Below are positions 22,085 to 34,300 of a DNA stretch of 64,000 nucleotides, piece after piece. This DNA is from Anthopleura xanthogrammica. Lineage: Eukaryota > Cnidaria > Anthozoa > Actiniaria > Actiniidae. The number at the start of each line of letters is the position of its first letter. Within the stretch, counting starts at the first letter, position 1. Made by a program: the position numbers and the translations under genes. The notes under the pieces were generated by a model. It saw nothing but the letters and a program-made list of their open reading frames with translations. It had not been told where the DNA came from and made no database searches. The stretch is from contig OZ025217.1 in the NCBI GenBank assembly GCA_964019055.1, forward strand, positions 10,700,255 to 10,764,254. The letters are read 5' to 3'.

Positions 22085-22505
22085 GTCATAATTTATGTGT
22101 GTGTGTGGGGGGGGGGGGGGGGAGAAATCAAGGGGGGTCTGGCTTATATTTTTCAAAGAAAGGGGGTGGGTCAAAATGAAATTTCAGTTGTAAAAATGCA
22201 AGAATATATTCAAGGAAATTTAAATGTACAAGAATATATTCAAGCAAAAACAGGTATTCGGACCCAAGCTATGGAATGAGGGAGGGTTGTTGGGGAGGGG
22301 GAGAGAGGTTGTTTAAGAGATGTGTAATTATTGTTTAACGAGTGTATAATGAATGGTATGATATATACAGAATCGAGAAAAGATACCCCTGAAATGAATT
22401 CCATATGGGGTGGGTCAAAAATTAAATTTAATACTTCAAGGGGTGGGTCAGGGAAAAATGTTTTAATGCAGACAAAAAAAATCACCCCCCCCCCCCCCCC
22501 CCACA
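22085..22505. repeat. Poly-G / poly-C flanked segment downstream of the kinase-like gene
   Basis: Starts with a GT then G run (about 22096-22122) and ends with a C run (about 22485-22501). Between them GGGTGGGTCAAAAT-type strings recur and AAGAATATATTCAAG occurs twice. It is present in both duplication units (second at 29450-29855) with different homopolymer lengths. No gene. Confidence 0.7.
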
Positions 22506-22729
22506 TAAATAATGAGCAGTCCCTTACATGGGACTTTTAATGTCCTGTTGATTATGCCCTCAAATAGATACATGTATCTACTTGTAAAGTTAATACATAA
22601 ATAAATAAACTGTGTTGTCCAGGTTTCAGATTGGCTCGAATAGCCAATTTAAAGTTGGAATTCATTGTTGTTTTCATAATTTTCTACATTTTGATTGGTC
22701 CTTGGGTTCTTGCTGTCTAAGTGGCCCCG

Positions 22730-22858
22730 GTTATAGACCCCTTGCATGTGACATCAGAGTAGCTCAATTTGGAGGGCAAAACAAAAGAATTTTAATCTCC
22801 TGAGAATTGGAACCTATTGTTTTGCTCTCCAAATTGGGATCTATTATAGTAGTCACAC
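22730..22858. mobile_element. Palindromic MITE copy (also 30083-30205)
   Basis: TATAGACCCCTTGCATGTGA and GAGTAGCTCAATTTGGAGGG on the left, with inverted GCTCTCCAAATTGGGATCTA on the right. It belongs to the same family as 40851-40985 and lies in both units of the duplication, so it was inserted before duplication. Confidence 0.75.
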
Positions 22859-23303
22859 TGTAACAATTATCATAAAGGAAAGATTTGACATAAAGGTTGT
22901 CAGCTTTAAAGTGCACCTAAACCCTGATACGATACTTTCAGTATTGATTCTACATGAAGTGAATAGTTTGTTTTCCCCCCCCCCCCCGCCTTTATGAAGT
23001 GAATAGTTGAATGGAGAAATATTTCTTAATTTGAGTTTTGAAGGTTCATTAACTTCCAATATGTTAATGACTGTGACATCATCACAGACTTCATTAAATA
23101 TACAAACTTTAACAGGTTCACACAAACAGTATTTATAAAAAGCATCATTAATGATATATGCTCATGGTTTCCACAATGTTTACTGTATATTCGGTGTGTC
23201 ATAATGGCCAGTGTTTAGTATTACGAGTAAACCAAATATACTCAAAGTCTGCGATGACATCACAGTCATTAATATATTGTCAGTATAAACCTTTATAACT
23301 TAA

Positions 23304-23649
23304 AGGGGCACTTGGATGAAAATCGATGAAAATTGGAAATGCCTTGAAACTTGGTTAAACCTATCTATATGACCCCAATAGTAACCAAGCAACATATTTT
23401 CTTCACAGTCAAAATTTGCAGATAAAAATTATATATTATTTTCAGCATCTAAATTGTGAGTAAATGACGTCATTTACTCAACCCTATTGTTCTTTTAGTT
23501 TTTAAACCAAAATTTCTCAACTGCGAGTGGTTCCCAGGCTAAAATGTTTGCCAATCTGGTTTTCATAATCATGATTGAGTCATATTATTCTTAAATACTT
23601 AAACTATTTGGACTTTCAAAATATGGGGCGTTTTCATCCAAGTGCCCCT
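23304..23649. mobile_element. TTAA-flanked MITE (piggyBac-type), also at ~30656-31001
   Basis: Inverted ends AGGGGCACTTGGATGAAAA and TTTTCATCCAAGTGCCCCT are flanked on both sides by TTAA, the target-site duplication used by piggyBac transposases. It is 346 bp with no ORF, so non-autonomous. It is shared by both duplication units. Confidence 0.8.
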
Positions 23650-23654
23650 TTAAA

Positions 23655-23765
23655 GATGCAACACTCAAATCAAGAAAACCATGAACACCTAAAAATATAT
23701 CTGGAATGTTTATTGTTTTCTAACCAATCACATGCGAGAGTTACAAACTGCTAAAGATCACAATA
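23655..23765. mobile_element. Degenerate MITE end related to the TA-flanked family at 42865
   Basis: CACTCAAATCAAGAAAACCATGAACACCTAAAAATATATCTGGAATGT-like sequence (divided here for reading: AATCAAGAAAACCATGAACA, CCTAAAAATATATCTGGAAT) matches the inverted end of the element at 42865-43123. No opposite end is seen. The unit 2 copy is at about 31007. Confidence 0.6.
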
Positions 23766-24007
23766 TTTCCTCTCGTACAGAATGTTCATCAGCTGAATTT
23801 CAAGTTTTCAATAGAATTCTTTCTGGTTGTTATCACATGGTGGTCAGTGTTTGACAACCATTTGGAGCAGATAATGAGATTCAAAGACTTTTATCAGCTG
23901 ATTGAAATCCAGCAATCCAAGAACTCTTTTTTAATATTTGATATGGGCTCCCTGTGGTATTCGTTCACGTGCTCTCCCGGTCCGAGCAGAGAAGAAGAGC
24001 ATTCAAG

Positions 24008-25614
24008 ATGGTTCGTGGTGGACCTGCAGATCGTACTGTCCGTAGAGCCAAAATATTTGCCCTTGCAAAGGTATAAAAGACTTTTATAAAACATATATAT
24101 TATAGAAAAGACATTTCGGTTGCCTTTTTACATCAACAAGGATTTTTATTTGGCAAAATTCGACCTTAGAATCGCATATCTGAACATCATTGAATCAGTG
24201 AAATTAAGCTTATAGTTGGTTAAAATGAAGAATTACGTGTAGTGAAAGATCTATAAGTCTTTCTAATAATTTAAAGTCAGGTTTAATGCTATCTTAAGAA
24301 ATCGAATTCGTTAGTTTTGTACTTCGTTTTCATATTTTGTCTCTGTATTAAATTGTTTCAACGCATGCTGTACGTTACACAGGTAGCCCACAAAACATTT
24401 TATTGAACCCTGAAACAAGCTCTGGGCTGATCTAAGTCAGGGCATGTCTAACTCACAGATAGAACCCTGAAACAAGCTCTGGGCTGATCTAAGTCAGGGC
24501 ATGTCTAACTCACAGATAGAACCCTGAAACAAGCTCTGGGCTGATCTAAGTCAGGGCATGTCTAACTCACAGATTGAACCCTGAAACAACCTCTATTCTG
24601 ATCTAAGTCAGGGCACGGCTAACTCACAGGACAAACCCTGAAACAACCTTTGGGCTGATCTAAGTCAGGGCACGGCTAACTCACAGATTGAATCCTAAAA
24701 CAACCTCTGGTCTGATCTAAGTCAGGGCATGTCTAAGTCACAGATTGATCCCTGAAACAACCTCTGGTCTGATCTAAGTCAGGGCATGTCTAACTAACAG
24801 GACAAACCCTGAAACAACCTCTGGTCTGATCTAAGTCAGGGCATGTCTAACTCACAGGACAAAACCTGAAACAACCTCTGGGCTGATCTAAGTCAGGGCA
24901 TGGCTAACTCACAGGACAAACCCTGAAACAAGCTCTGGGCTGATCTAAGTCAGGGCAGGGCTAACTCACAGATTGAACCCTGAAACAACCTCTGGTCTGA
25001 TCTAAGTCAGGGCATGTCTAAGTCACAGATTGATCCCTGAAACAACCTCTGGTCTGATCTAAGTCAGGGCATGTCTAACTCACAGATTGAACCCTGAAAC
25101 AACATCTGGGCTGATCAAAGTCAGGGCATGGCTAACCCACAGATAGAACCCTGAAAGAACCTCTGGGCTGATCTAAGTCAGGGCATGGCTAACCCACAGA
25201 TAGAACCCTGAAAGAACCTCTGGGCTGATCTAATAGCAATAGCTAACTCGCTGCAGAACGAACCCTGAAACAACCTCTTGGATGATCTAAGTCAGGGCAC
25301 GGCTAACTCACAGATTGAATTGGAATTGAGTGTGATTGGTTTTGCAGAGGGAGGAAAACCATTGGTTTTTTTAGGTGTATGGGTGTCTTCCATTTCTGAG
25401 GGTACCTGAACCCAAGATTTTCCAGCTCCTTAACTGAGTGGATGGTTGGGAAAAGGAGTAGATATAATGCAATGTTCCATCTTAAAGAGTTTAATTATTT
25501 CAAGGATTTAGAGGCCGTTCCAAGAACTGCTATAGCTTGGCTGTACGAAGAGTACAAAAGGCACTTCAGTATCAGTATGTCAGTAGACATTTGAAGAAGA
25601 GAGACATGAGATCT
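24008..25614 (+). pseudogene. MRPL20: Truncated MRPL20 copy (exons 1-2 only, broken acceptor)
   Basis: Exon 1 (24008-24070, MVRGGPADRTVRRAKIFALAK) is identical in sequence and donor to the intact gene. Before exon 2 the acceptor CAG is changed to CAA (TTTCAAGGATTTAGAGG versus TTTCAGGGATTTAGAGG). The nearest usable AG would start the exon one base late and shift the frame. Exon 2 is otherwise preserved (25504-25614, donor GTAAGT), but exons 3-5 are missing because the duplication unit ends about 80 bp downstream. The promoter is presumably duplicated too, so transcripts may be made and could splice into unit 2. A functional product from this copy alone is unlikely. Confidence 0.85.
24405..25318. 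repeat. 57-bp minisatellite in MRPL20 intron 1 (~16 units); short version at 31758-32040 (~5 units)
   Basis: The unit is AACCCTGAAACAACCTCTGG, GCTGATCTAAGTCAGGGCAT, GTCTAACTCACAGATTG. CTCTGG/GCTGATC and the last six bases vary (CAGATTG, CAGATAG, CAGGACA). The two duplication units differ about threefold in copy number, so the array expanded or contracted after duplication. Confidence 0.95.
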
Positions 25615-26371
25615 GTAAGTAAAGTATTATATAAAAGCAAATGTGTAATGCTGGTCAATGTGGTTGAACATGCAAGCAAACCAACATGAAGGGTGTGGTC
25701 CGTTGTTCGACCGAGAGATGCGAGAAGATAGCTTCTTTTATTTATTTTGAAGGCGAAGGCAGCAAGTGAAAGCGTTCATGGTTACTAAATGTCTAACGCT
25801 TGAGCCTGATTTCAAAGCTATCAGCGGTATACCACATACTCAATAATATCTGGTTGGGTTGCCTGTGGTTTAGTTTAGAAGTCTTTGATAGCCATCTGTT
25901 TGTTATTGATTGACAAAATGCAGTGGTCTAAAAGATTTCAAAATTTGGGTTGCCTGTGTTTGCTGGATAGTAAAAGTGGGATCCTTGTGGTTCTTTGTGC
26001 ATCACATGTGTGTACCTGTATGAAATCACGGTGACGAAAATCAACATTTTCCATCATAAATTCAAGAAAAAAATGCCGGTTTATCAATTTATCAAGTAAG
26101 CTTATCTTCATATTTTGTACTTCTTTCATTTTTGAGGTTCATATTTTCATTTGGACGGATGCACTTAACGGTTTCTTTCTTCGTGGGAATTGAATTTGAA
26201 TTTGACCAAGTTCTTGAACTAAGAAACTTTATACTTAAATTTAGAAACTTTTGTTCTTAGTATTTACTGAGAATTATCATTTTAAGAAACAACACACTTG
26301 ATTCAAGATATGTCTTTCCATTAGTCATGTGAATGTTCTTATTTCAAGAAAATGATTATCTTAGAATAAAT

Positions 26372-27322
26372 TTATTCTTATTTTGAGGACACGTCATACT
26401 TTCATTATAAGAAATATAACAGAATACTTGATTCAAGATACGTCTTTATTATATGATTATCAATGAAATGCCTATATTTCTTTATTTCAAAAATTTGATA
26501 TTTTCACATGTGAAAATATCGTCACTATGGTTACATACTTCTTATAGCAGAAAAAAGCTCGAAAAAGCTTTCTTTTCTTTTTCATTGATAATTATATAAT
26601 AAACAATATTACATGGACACTTAGCTTGGAGATACGAATCTTCTCATGTTAAAAATCTCTTTTCATCATTGGAAGATAAAATTTGTATCTCCAAGCGCCT
26701 ATGTAATATCCTCTATTTCTCTTAGTCATGTGACTGTTCTTATTTCAAGAAAATGATTATCTTTAGAATAAGTTTATTCTTATTTTGAGGACAAATGCTC
26801 TCATTACAAGAAATATAACAGAACACTTGATTCAAAATAATTATTTTAGAATAAATTGATCAAAATCATAATATATTAAAATCAAGTTTAAGGTTGTACT
26901 TCACCATCTAAAGTTATTTAAGCTTATTGAAACCTACTTTTTAGCTTTTTTATCCTTCAAATTTCCCTCCCAGTGGTTAAACTTGACATAATTAAGCCAG
27001 TTCAAAGTTTAAGAATGGTTTTCAGTGCGCATGTGATTTTATCCCAAATTTCTCACCTTCTTTTGTTTAATTTAAAACAAAAGAAGGTCTAAACAAAAGA
27101 AGGTGAGAAATTCGGGATAAAATTGCATGCCCACTGAAAAACATTCTACTTTGAACAGCTGGCTTATCGAACTGCTGCCACATAAGATTTTGATACCGAT
27201 ATAAATTCTAAAACTATTCTTTTCCAGCAAAGTAATTTATGATAATTTACAAAATAAAACTTGGTAATGGCATGAATTTTGGTCCAAGAGAGGAAGGGGG
27301 GGGGGGGGGGGGGGGGGGTAAA
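26372..27322. other. Unit-2-specific segment with foldback element
   Basis: This stretch has no counterpart in unit 1, where GAATAAATTGAGGAAATTTTG is continuous. It contains diverged repeats of TTATCTTAGAATAAATTTAT, a palindrome (ATATTTTCACATGTGAAAATAT at about 26498) and a foldback at 26998-27160. It ends in a poly-G run (27297-27318). Confidence 0.65.
26998..27160. mobile_element. Foldback MITE
   Basis: Arms share GATTTTATCCCAAATTTCTC then ACCTTCTTTTGTTTA on the left and the inverted AAGGTGAGAAATTCGGGATA then AAATTGCATGCCCACTGAAA on the right, enclosed by GTTCAAAGTTTAAGAATG and its complement. No coding capacity. Confidence 0.75.
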
Positions 27323-27570
27323 GGAGGAAATTTTGGGCTATCCCTTTTTATGTCCAGAGGCATGCATACCAAATTACCGTACAAACTTTAAATTTTTAAC
27401 CTATTTTAATTTTTTTATATAATAAGGACATTTTAATTTTCGGCCAGTTTTTTTATTTTTTTATTTAATAGGTTTAAATTCTCAGGAGATTGAAATGCTT
27501 TGACGTCATATATATATATATATATATTTTATATATACTGTAATTTATCTTTTTATGGTTTTTATTCCAG

Positions 27571-29233
27571 GGTTTTCTTTAAGTGGTGTATCTTGTATGG
27601 AGTTTTTGCTGCCGTTGCTTCAGTTTTACTTCTCCATGTCTTGGATTATCATCAAATGTGTGGCAAGGATCATGTTGAAGAATTGGTATTTAATTCATGC
27701 ACAATTTATTTTAAAATTCGAGGTACCTCAGGGAAATCTCAGAACAAATGGGGGGGGGGGTTGCCCTACGTTTCTGGGGATAACTTGGGAACACAGGCCA
27801 CATCAGCTTCTGTGGGTGCTACGGTACTGAATAATGTCCTATTTGAGACCATGTGTCATTCCCTAGAGTATTATTTCTTTGTTTATTGGCTGTGCATGAT
27901 AAGACAATAAATATAGATTCAAAACAACTCCAAAAAAGAAGGGTCTGAAATGGGAAAACGTGATCAATTCAATACTTATAATCCTAAAATATTTTTATTT
28001 TTATTTTGTTTGCAGTGCAATCAATATGAGCAGAATATAATAGCTGGACCGCTATGTCATGACCTCTGTCAAACCAAAACACTAACTTTTGACACTTGTA
28101 TGTCAACTCAACCAGACAAAGCTATCTATAAAGGCACATGGAAAGATAACAAAGTCATTCTTAAAATACGAAATGGCATGGAACCATTTTCAATAAGCCA
28201 TTTGCAAGCCAATGAAGAGGGCAAAAATTTAATCAGTGATACTGTTAAGATGTTATTTGGAGAGTGTGAAAACTGTTCTGATTTGACTGAAAAGTTGGCA
28301 AGAACAGCTGATGTGAATAATGATGGACAGCTGTCACCAGCTGAGATCATAACGATGGTCACCCTGTTGCAAACACCTGAGCCATCAATGCTGTTGATTG
28401 TTAATGATAGCAAGTACTTGCCTAAGATGTATGGCTATTGCGGCAAACTGTATGCAGTAGAAAAACTCCCTGTTATAGCAGACAGTGTGTTTGGATACTC
28501 ATGGAACCTTCTGGATTTAGCTTTATTACCTAGTGTATTAGAGCCTTTTGAAGAAATGCTGAAGCAAAATGGAGAAATCATTTACAAATCATTAACAACA
28601 TTTACAGTATTCAAACAATGGATTGCTCCATTCTTAGAGGATTTCAAGTTCTTTGTGTACCAAAAGATTTTACGAGTGCGATTACCGTCATTGGAGGAAC
28701 GATTTAACTTCTTTTTGTCCTTGATGGACACAGTTCTTGCTCTTTCAAGAACCCCTTATGGAAGGTTCCAGTCTTGCGATTCACATTTAGGGAACTTTGG
28801 TTTATCTGAAAGCTCTGATGTTAAAATCATTGATGGTGATGAGTTACTCCCAATACATTATCTTCAAAACATCCTAAGTTCTAAAAAATGTATACATGAC
28901 CAAAACTGTAGAGTTGGGGATTTTTATGAATGTTCCAGCAAGTGTAACCAAAGCACTGGTTTTTGCACAGAAGAGCTAGAAAAACGAAATCTCCAAAATA
29001 TTTGTCCAGATTCACTGGTTTCAATTTTTGGAAATATATACAAGGACTTTAAGGACCAAAATAGTACAAAATTAATTTGTCTTGAAAAAGCTATTCATGA
29101 ATTGGCTTTATATTGTCATACACTGAAAACAGAAAAACTAGTGTGTGAAACAAAAGAATACATTGAAATTGTCAAACAAAAATTATTGAATATTTCACAT
29201 GCAGAGTTTGATAACTGCATGTCCGTGAAATAA
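27571..29233 (+). CDS. DIPK1-like: DIPK1/FAM69-type secretory-pathway kinase-like protein, copy 2
   Basis: Same two exons as copy 1: the membrane-anchor exon 27571-27685 and the main exon 28016-29233, here with a stronger acceptor (TTTGCAG). The 405-residue luminal part is intact, with the Cys-rich N-terminal segment, the EF-hand loop DVNNDGQLSPAE, the CDSHLGNFG catalytic-like segment and a DGD motif. Substitutions against copy 1 are mostly conservative (NGMEP/NDMEP, IITMVT/IITIVT, EEML/EDML, DGDELL/DGDQIL, CHTLKTE/CYTLNTE). An AATAAA lies 4 nt after the stop. Both copies look functional, so this is a recent paralogue pair. As in copy 1, the first coding exon was not located. If it lies upstream of 18381 it was not duplicated, and copy 2 would need another start. 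Confidence 0.85.
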
Positions 29234-31359
29234 AGTCAATAAAGAACTTTACAGTGTGACTACTATATAAAACAATGCATTCCAACTTTTACTAGTTGAG
29301 CCAATCAGATACTGGCAAAAACCAATAATTTTTGCATTTAAACATTGAGTACTATACATACGATGCAACAAAATTATTCCAATTCCCATGAGATAAAGAC
29401 AATTGTTGTAAACAACTAGGCTAATCTTTAAGGACCGGTCATAATTTATGTGTGTGTGGGGGGGGGGGGGGGGGGGGAGAAATCAAGGGGGGTCTGGCTT
29501 ATATTTTTCAAAGAAAGGGGGTGGGTCAAAATGAAATTTCAGTTGTAAAAATGCAAGAATATATTCAAGGAAATTTAAATGTACAAGAATATATTCAAGC
29601 AAAAACAGGTATTCGGACCCAAGCTATGGAATGAGGGAGGGTTGTTGGGGAGGGGGAGAGAGGTTGTTTAAGAGATGTGTAATTATTGTTTAACGAGTGT
29701 ATAATGAATGGTATGATATATACAGAATCGAGAAAAGATACCCCTGAAATGAATTCCATATGGGGTGGGTCAAAAATTAAATTTAATACTTCAAGGGGTG
29801 GGTCAGGGAAAAATGTTTTAATGCAGACAAAAAAAATCACCCCCCCCCCCCCCCACATAAATAATGAGCAGTCCCTTACATGGGACTTTTAATGTCCTGT
29901 TGATTATGCCCTCAAATAGATACATGTATCTACTTGTAAAGTTAATACATAAATAAATAAACTGTGTTGTCCAGGTTTCAGATTGGCTCGAATAGCCAAT
30001 TTAAAGTTGGAATTCATTGTTGTTTTCATAATTTTCTACATTTTGATTGGTCCTTGGGTTCTTGCTGTCTAAGTGGCCCCGGTTATAGACCCCTTGCATG
30101 TGACATCAGAGTAGCTCAATTTGGAGGGCAAAACAAAAGAATTTTAATCTCCTGAGAATTGGAACCTATTGTTTTGCTCTCCAAATTGGGATCTATTATA
30201 GTAGTCACACTGTAACAATTATCATAAAGGAAAGATTTGACATAAAGGTTGTCAGCTTTAAAGTGCACCTAAACCCTGATACGATACTTTCAGTATTGAT
30301 TCTACATGAAGTGAATAGTTTGTTTCCCCCCCCCCCCCCGCCTTTATGAAGTGAATAGTTGAATGGAGAAATATTTCTTAATTTGAGTTTTGAAGGTTCA
30401 TTAACTTCCAATATGTTAATGACTGTGACATCATCACAGACTTCATTAAATATACAAACTTTAACAGGTTCACACAAACAGTATTTATAAAAAGCATCAT
30501 TAATGATATATGCTCATGGTTTCCACAATGTTTACTGTATATTCCGTGTGTCATAATGGCCAGTGTTTAGTATTACGAGTAAACCAAATATACTCAAAGT
30601 CTGCGATGACATCACAGTCATTAATATATTGTCAGTATAAACCTTTATAACTTAAAGGGGCACTTGGATGAAAATCGATGAAAATTGGAAATGCCTTGAA
30701 ACTTGGTTAAACCTATCTATATGACCCCAATAGTAACCAAGCAACATATTTTCTTCACAGTCAAAATTTGCAGATAAAAATTATATATTATTTTCAGCAT
30801 CTAAATTGTGAGTAAATGACGTCATTTACTCAACCCTATTGTTCTTTTAGTTTTTAAACCAAAATTTCTCAACTGCGAGTGGTTCCCAGGCTAAAATGTT
30901 TGCCAATCTGGTTTTCATAATCATGATTGAGTCATATTATTCTTAAATACTTAAACTATTTGGACTTTCAAAATATGGGGCGTTTTCATCCAAGTGCCCC
31001 TTTAAAGATGCAACACTCAAATCAAGAAAACCATGAACACCTAAAAATATATCTGGAATGTTTATTGTTTTCTAACCAATCACATGCGAGAGTTACAAAC
31101 TGCTAAAGATCACAATATTTCCTCTCGTACAGAATGTTCATCAGCTGAATTTCAAGTTTTCAATAGAATTCTTTCTGGTTGTTATCACATGGTGGTCAGT
31201 GTTTGACAACCATTTGGAGCAGATAATGTGATTCAAAGACTTTTATCAGCTGATTGAAATCCAGCAATCCAAGAACTCTTTTTTAATATTTGATATGGGC
31301 TCCCTGTGGTATTCGTTCACGTGCTCTCCCGGTCCGAGCAGAGAAGAAGAGCATTCAAG

Positions 31360-34300
31360 ATGGTTCGTGGTGGACCTGCAGATCGTACTGTCCGTAGAGC
31401 CAAAATATTTGCCCTTGCAAAGGTATAAAAGACTTTTATAAAACATATATATTATAGATAAGACATTTCGGTTGCCTTTTTACATCAACAAGGATTTTTA
31501 TTTGGCAAAATTCAACCTTAGAATCGCATATCTGAACATCATCGAATCAGTGAAATTAAGCTTATAGTTGGTTAAAATGAAGAATAACGTGTAGTGAAAG
31601 ATCTATAAGTCTTTCTAATAATTTAAAGTCAGGTTTAATGCTATCTTAAGAAATCGAATTCGTTAGTTTTGTACTTCGTTTTCATATTTTGTCTCTGTAT
31701 TAAATTGTTTCAACGCATGCTGTACGTTACACAGGTAGCCCACAAAACATTTTATTGAACCCTGAAACAACCTCTGGGCTGATCTAAGTCAGGGCATGGC
31801 TAACTCACAGATTGAACCCTGAAACAACCTCTTGTCTGATCTAAGTCAGGGCGTGTCTAACTCACAGATTGAACCCTGAAACAACCTCTGGGCTGATCTA
31901 AGTCAGGGCATGTCTAACTCACAGATTGAACCCTGAAACAACCTCTATTCTGATCTAAGTCAGGACATGGCTAACTCACAGATTGAACCCTGATACAACC
32001 TCTGGTCTGATCTAAGTCAGGACATGGCTAACACGCAGATTAAATTGGAATTTGTTGTGACAGGTTTTGCAGAGGGAGGAAAACCTTTAGTTTTTTTCTT
32101 AAGGGAAGGTGTATTCCATTTCTCAGGGTACCTGAACCCAAGATTTTCTAGCTCCTTAACTGAGTGGATGGTTGGGAAAAGGAGTAGATATAATGCAATG
32201 TTCCATCTTAAAGAGTTTAACTTATTATTTCAGGGATTTAGAGGCCGTTCCAAGAACTGCTATAGCTTGGCTGTACGAAGAGTACAAAAGGCACTTCAGT
32301 ATCAGTATGTCAGTAGACATTTGAAGAAGAGAGACATGAGATCTGTAAGTAAAGTATGATATAAAAGCAAATGTGTAATGCTGGTCAATGTGGTTGAACA
32401 TGCAAGCAAACCACCATGAAGGGTGTGGTGTAAACAGGCCTTTATTTCTACCAAATCACTGTTAAACTTGATTCTCTTAAAACTACTGTAGTAAAAAGTT
32501 CTTATTACCAATGTCACGGAAGTGGGCTGTTACGCAAGAAAAACATGTGATGGTCATGCCCTAAAATGTCTATGACTCCACTGACAAACATCAAGGTTTT
32601 AGTCTGCATTCCTTTCTCCACGGGTCGGCATCCTTTTGATGACTTGTAGAGAAGAAAATTATCAAAAGGATGCTGACCCATGGAGAAAGGAATGCAGACT
32701 AAAACGTTGACGTTTGTCAGCAAAGTTCTAGACGTTTTAGGGCGTGCCTGTGTTTTTCTGGTGTGACAACCCACTTCGGTGACATCCGTAGTATTTTAAG
32801 GTCCCCAGATAAGAGATTATACTCTAAGAATCTTAGATCTCTTATCTGGGGACCTTAAAATAAGAACTTTTTACTACAGTAGTTTTAAGAGGATCAAGTT
32901 TAACAGTGAAAGACTAGTTAAACTACAAACATGGCTGCCCTGAAGTCCCACAAGGTATCATGTTGCTTGCAGAGAACTATGGGGCAGGGGTACACAGGGA
33001 AGCCATAACTGCATAAAGGCCTGTTCACACCTGCGATTTCTGCAGTGATTTTTGTTGCGATTTCTGCAGCGATTTTTGAAAATATAATAAATTTTAACTC
33101 ATGCTTCTAAAGAGACATTTGTCCAGGTAATCTTGGTGTCCTGAATAAAACTTTACAAGTTAATCCTTTACCATTATTAACAATAACCAAAATCGCCGCA
33201 AAAATCGCACAAAAAAATGTGCGAAAATCGCCCATGTGAATGGGCCTTAACAGAGGGCCAATAGAGGGGAATTATGATTAAAAGCATTAAAAATATAGGT
33301 AGTTTGGAAGTGAATTTATTAGAATCCTCCCTTGATAGACCCTTGATCCCCAGGGATTTCATTAAAAAGTACTGGCAGATGGTTTACTGAATTAGGTGGC
33401 TGTATCAATAAATCCTTCATACGATTAGGATGTGGAATGGCAAAAGCAAGGCTGCAAATAAGTGCCGTCATCAGACAAATTTCCAGTAAAAATGACCACT
33501 TGACTGGTACAAATGATTCCCATTCTCTAGAATTTGACCAGCAATGCTTGGGCTTGACAGGTCAAATGTTCCTCTGGCCTGACAAATGAACTGCCTATCA
33601 AAAAAAATTATTTGCAGCCTTGCAAAAGGTAGGCGGGTCAGATATGAAAATTAGATGCTGGAGTTCGCCAGGAGTTTGTTGGCTTCTAATGAAACCCCTG
33701 GATCCCACTTAAGGAGGCTCAAAACTGTTTTCCTTGAATGAGTACTTTTCCTTATAACAACATAATTATTTCATCATATTTTTGTTCTCATTCCAATCTT
33801 TATTTTGTTCTTTGGTCTTTTGGGTCAACTTACTGTCATATATTAGCCATATAAAGTTTTTCTTAAGGTGGTGTATAATATATATATTATGCAAGTTCAA
33901 AAACCCTTTCTAGCCTCCTTATATACAGCCTGTACTCTTATCATATCTATATTCTGTGTGTTATATCAGTTATGGCAGACCCGTATAAACATAGCCGGAA
34001 GGGAACATAACATAAACTACTCTTCATTCATGTACCAAATGGCAAGGGTAAGTAAGTTTATGAGATGCTGGAATCATATTATTTTAGTATGGTTCATTTA
34101 ATAATTAATAGGAAGGGTGGCTATGTAAGAAATAAACATTCACTTATGTAATTTGGAAAAAAATTCAAATTTGATCTAAGAAAGAATGAATGAAACAAAG
34201 AAAGAAAACAACTTTGTTTATAGAGGAAAATCCTTGACAGTACAGTAATTCAACTGATAAACTAATGGTCCTCTGTTAAAGTCTCTAGTTATGGGTAGCA

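Larger units (their letters stand above)
18381..25694 (+). repeat. Tandem duplication, unit 1 (7.3 kb)
   Basis: This unit and 25695-32424 are direct copies. It starts GTGGTCCGTTGTTCGACCGA, and the same start recurs at 25695 immediately after the end of unit 1. The right end of unit 2 (GAAGGGTGTGGTGTAAAC) and the internal junction (GAAGGGTGTGGTCCGTTG) share GTGGT with the unit start, a 5-bp microhomology at the breakpoint. The unit holds a DIPK1-like gene and the 5' part of MRPL20. Confidence 0.9.
25695..32424 (+). repeat. Tandem duplication, unit 2 (6.7 kb)
   Basis: A copy of unit 1 that differs by single-base changes and by indels. It lacks the SINE present in unit 1 at about 19576-19930, has about 950 bp not in unit 1 (about 26372-27322) and has a much shorter minisatellite (about 5 versus 16 units). 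Past 32429 the sequence is unique MRPL20 intron, showing that unit 2 is connected to the original downstream DNA. Confidence 0.9.

Noticed and set aside
22097..22506. Small ORFs with Gly/Pro runs (also 29452-29858)
   Set aside because: They are built on poly-G and poly-C runs whose lengths differ between duplicates and shift the frame.
24405..25318. CRISPR-like array (regular repeats)
   Set aside because: The 57-bp units are contiguous and diverged, without distinct spacers, and lie in an animal intron: a minisatellite.
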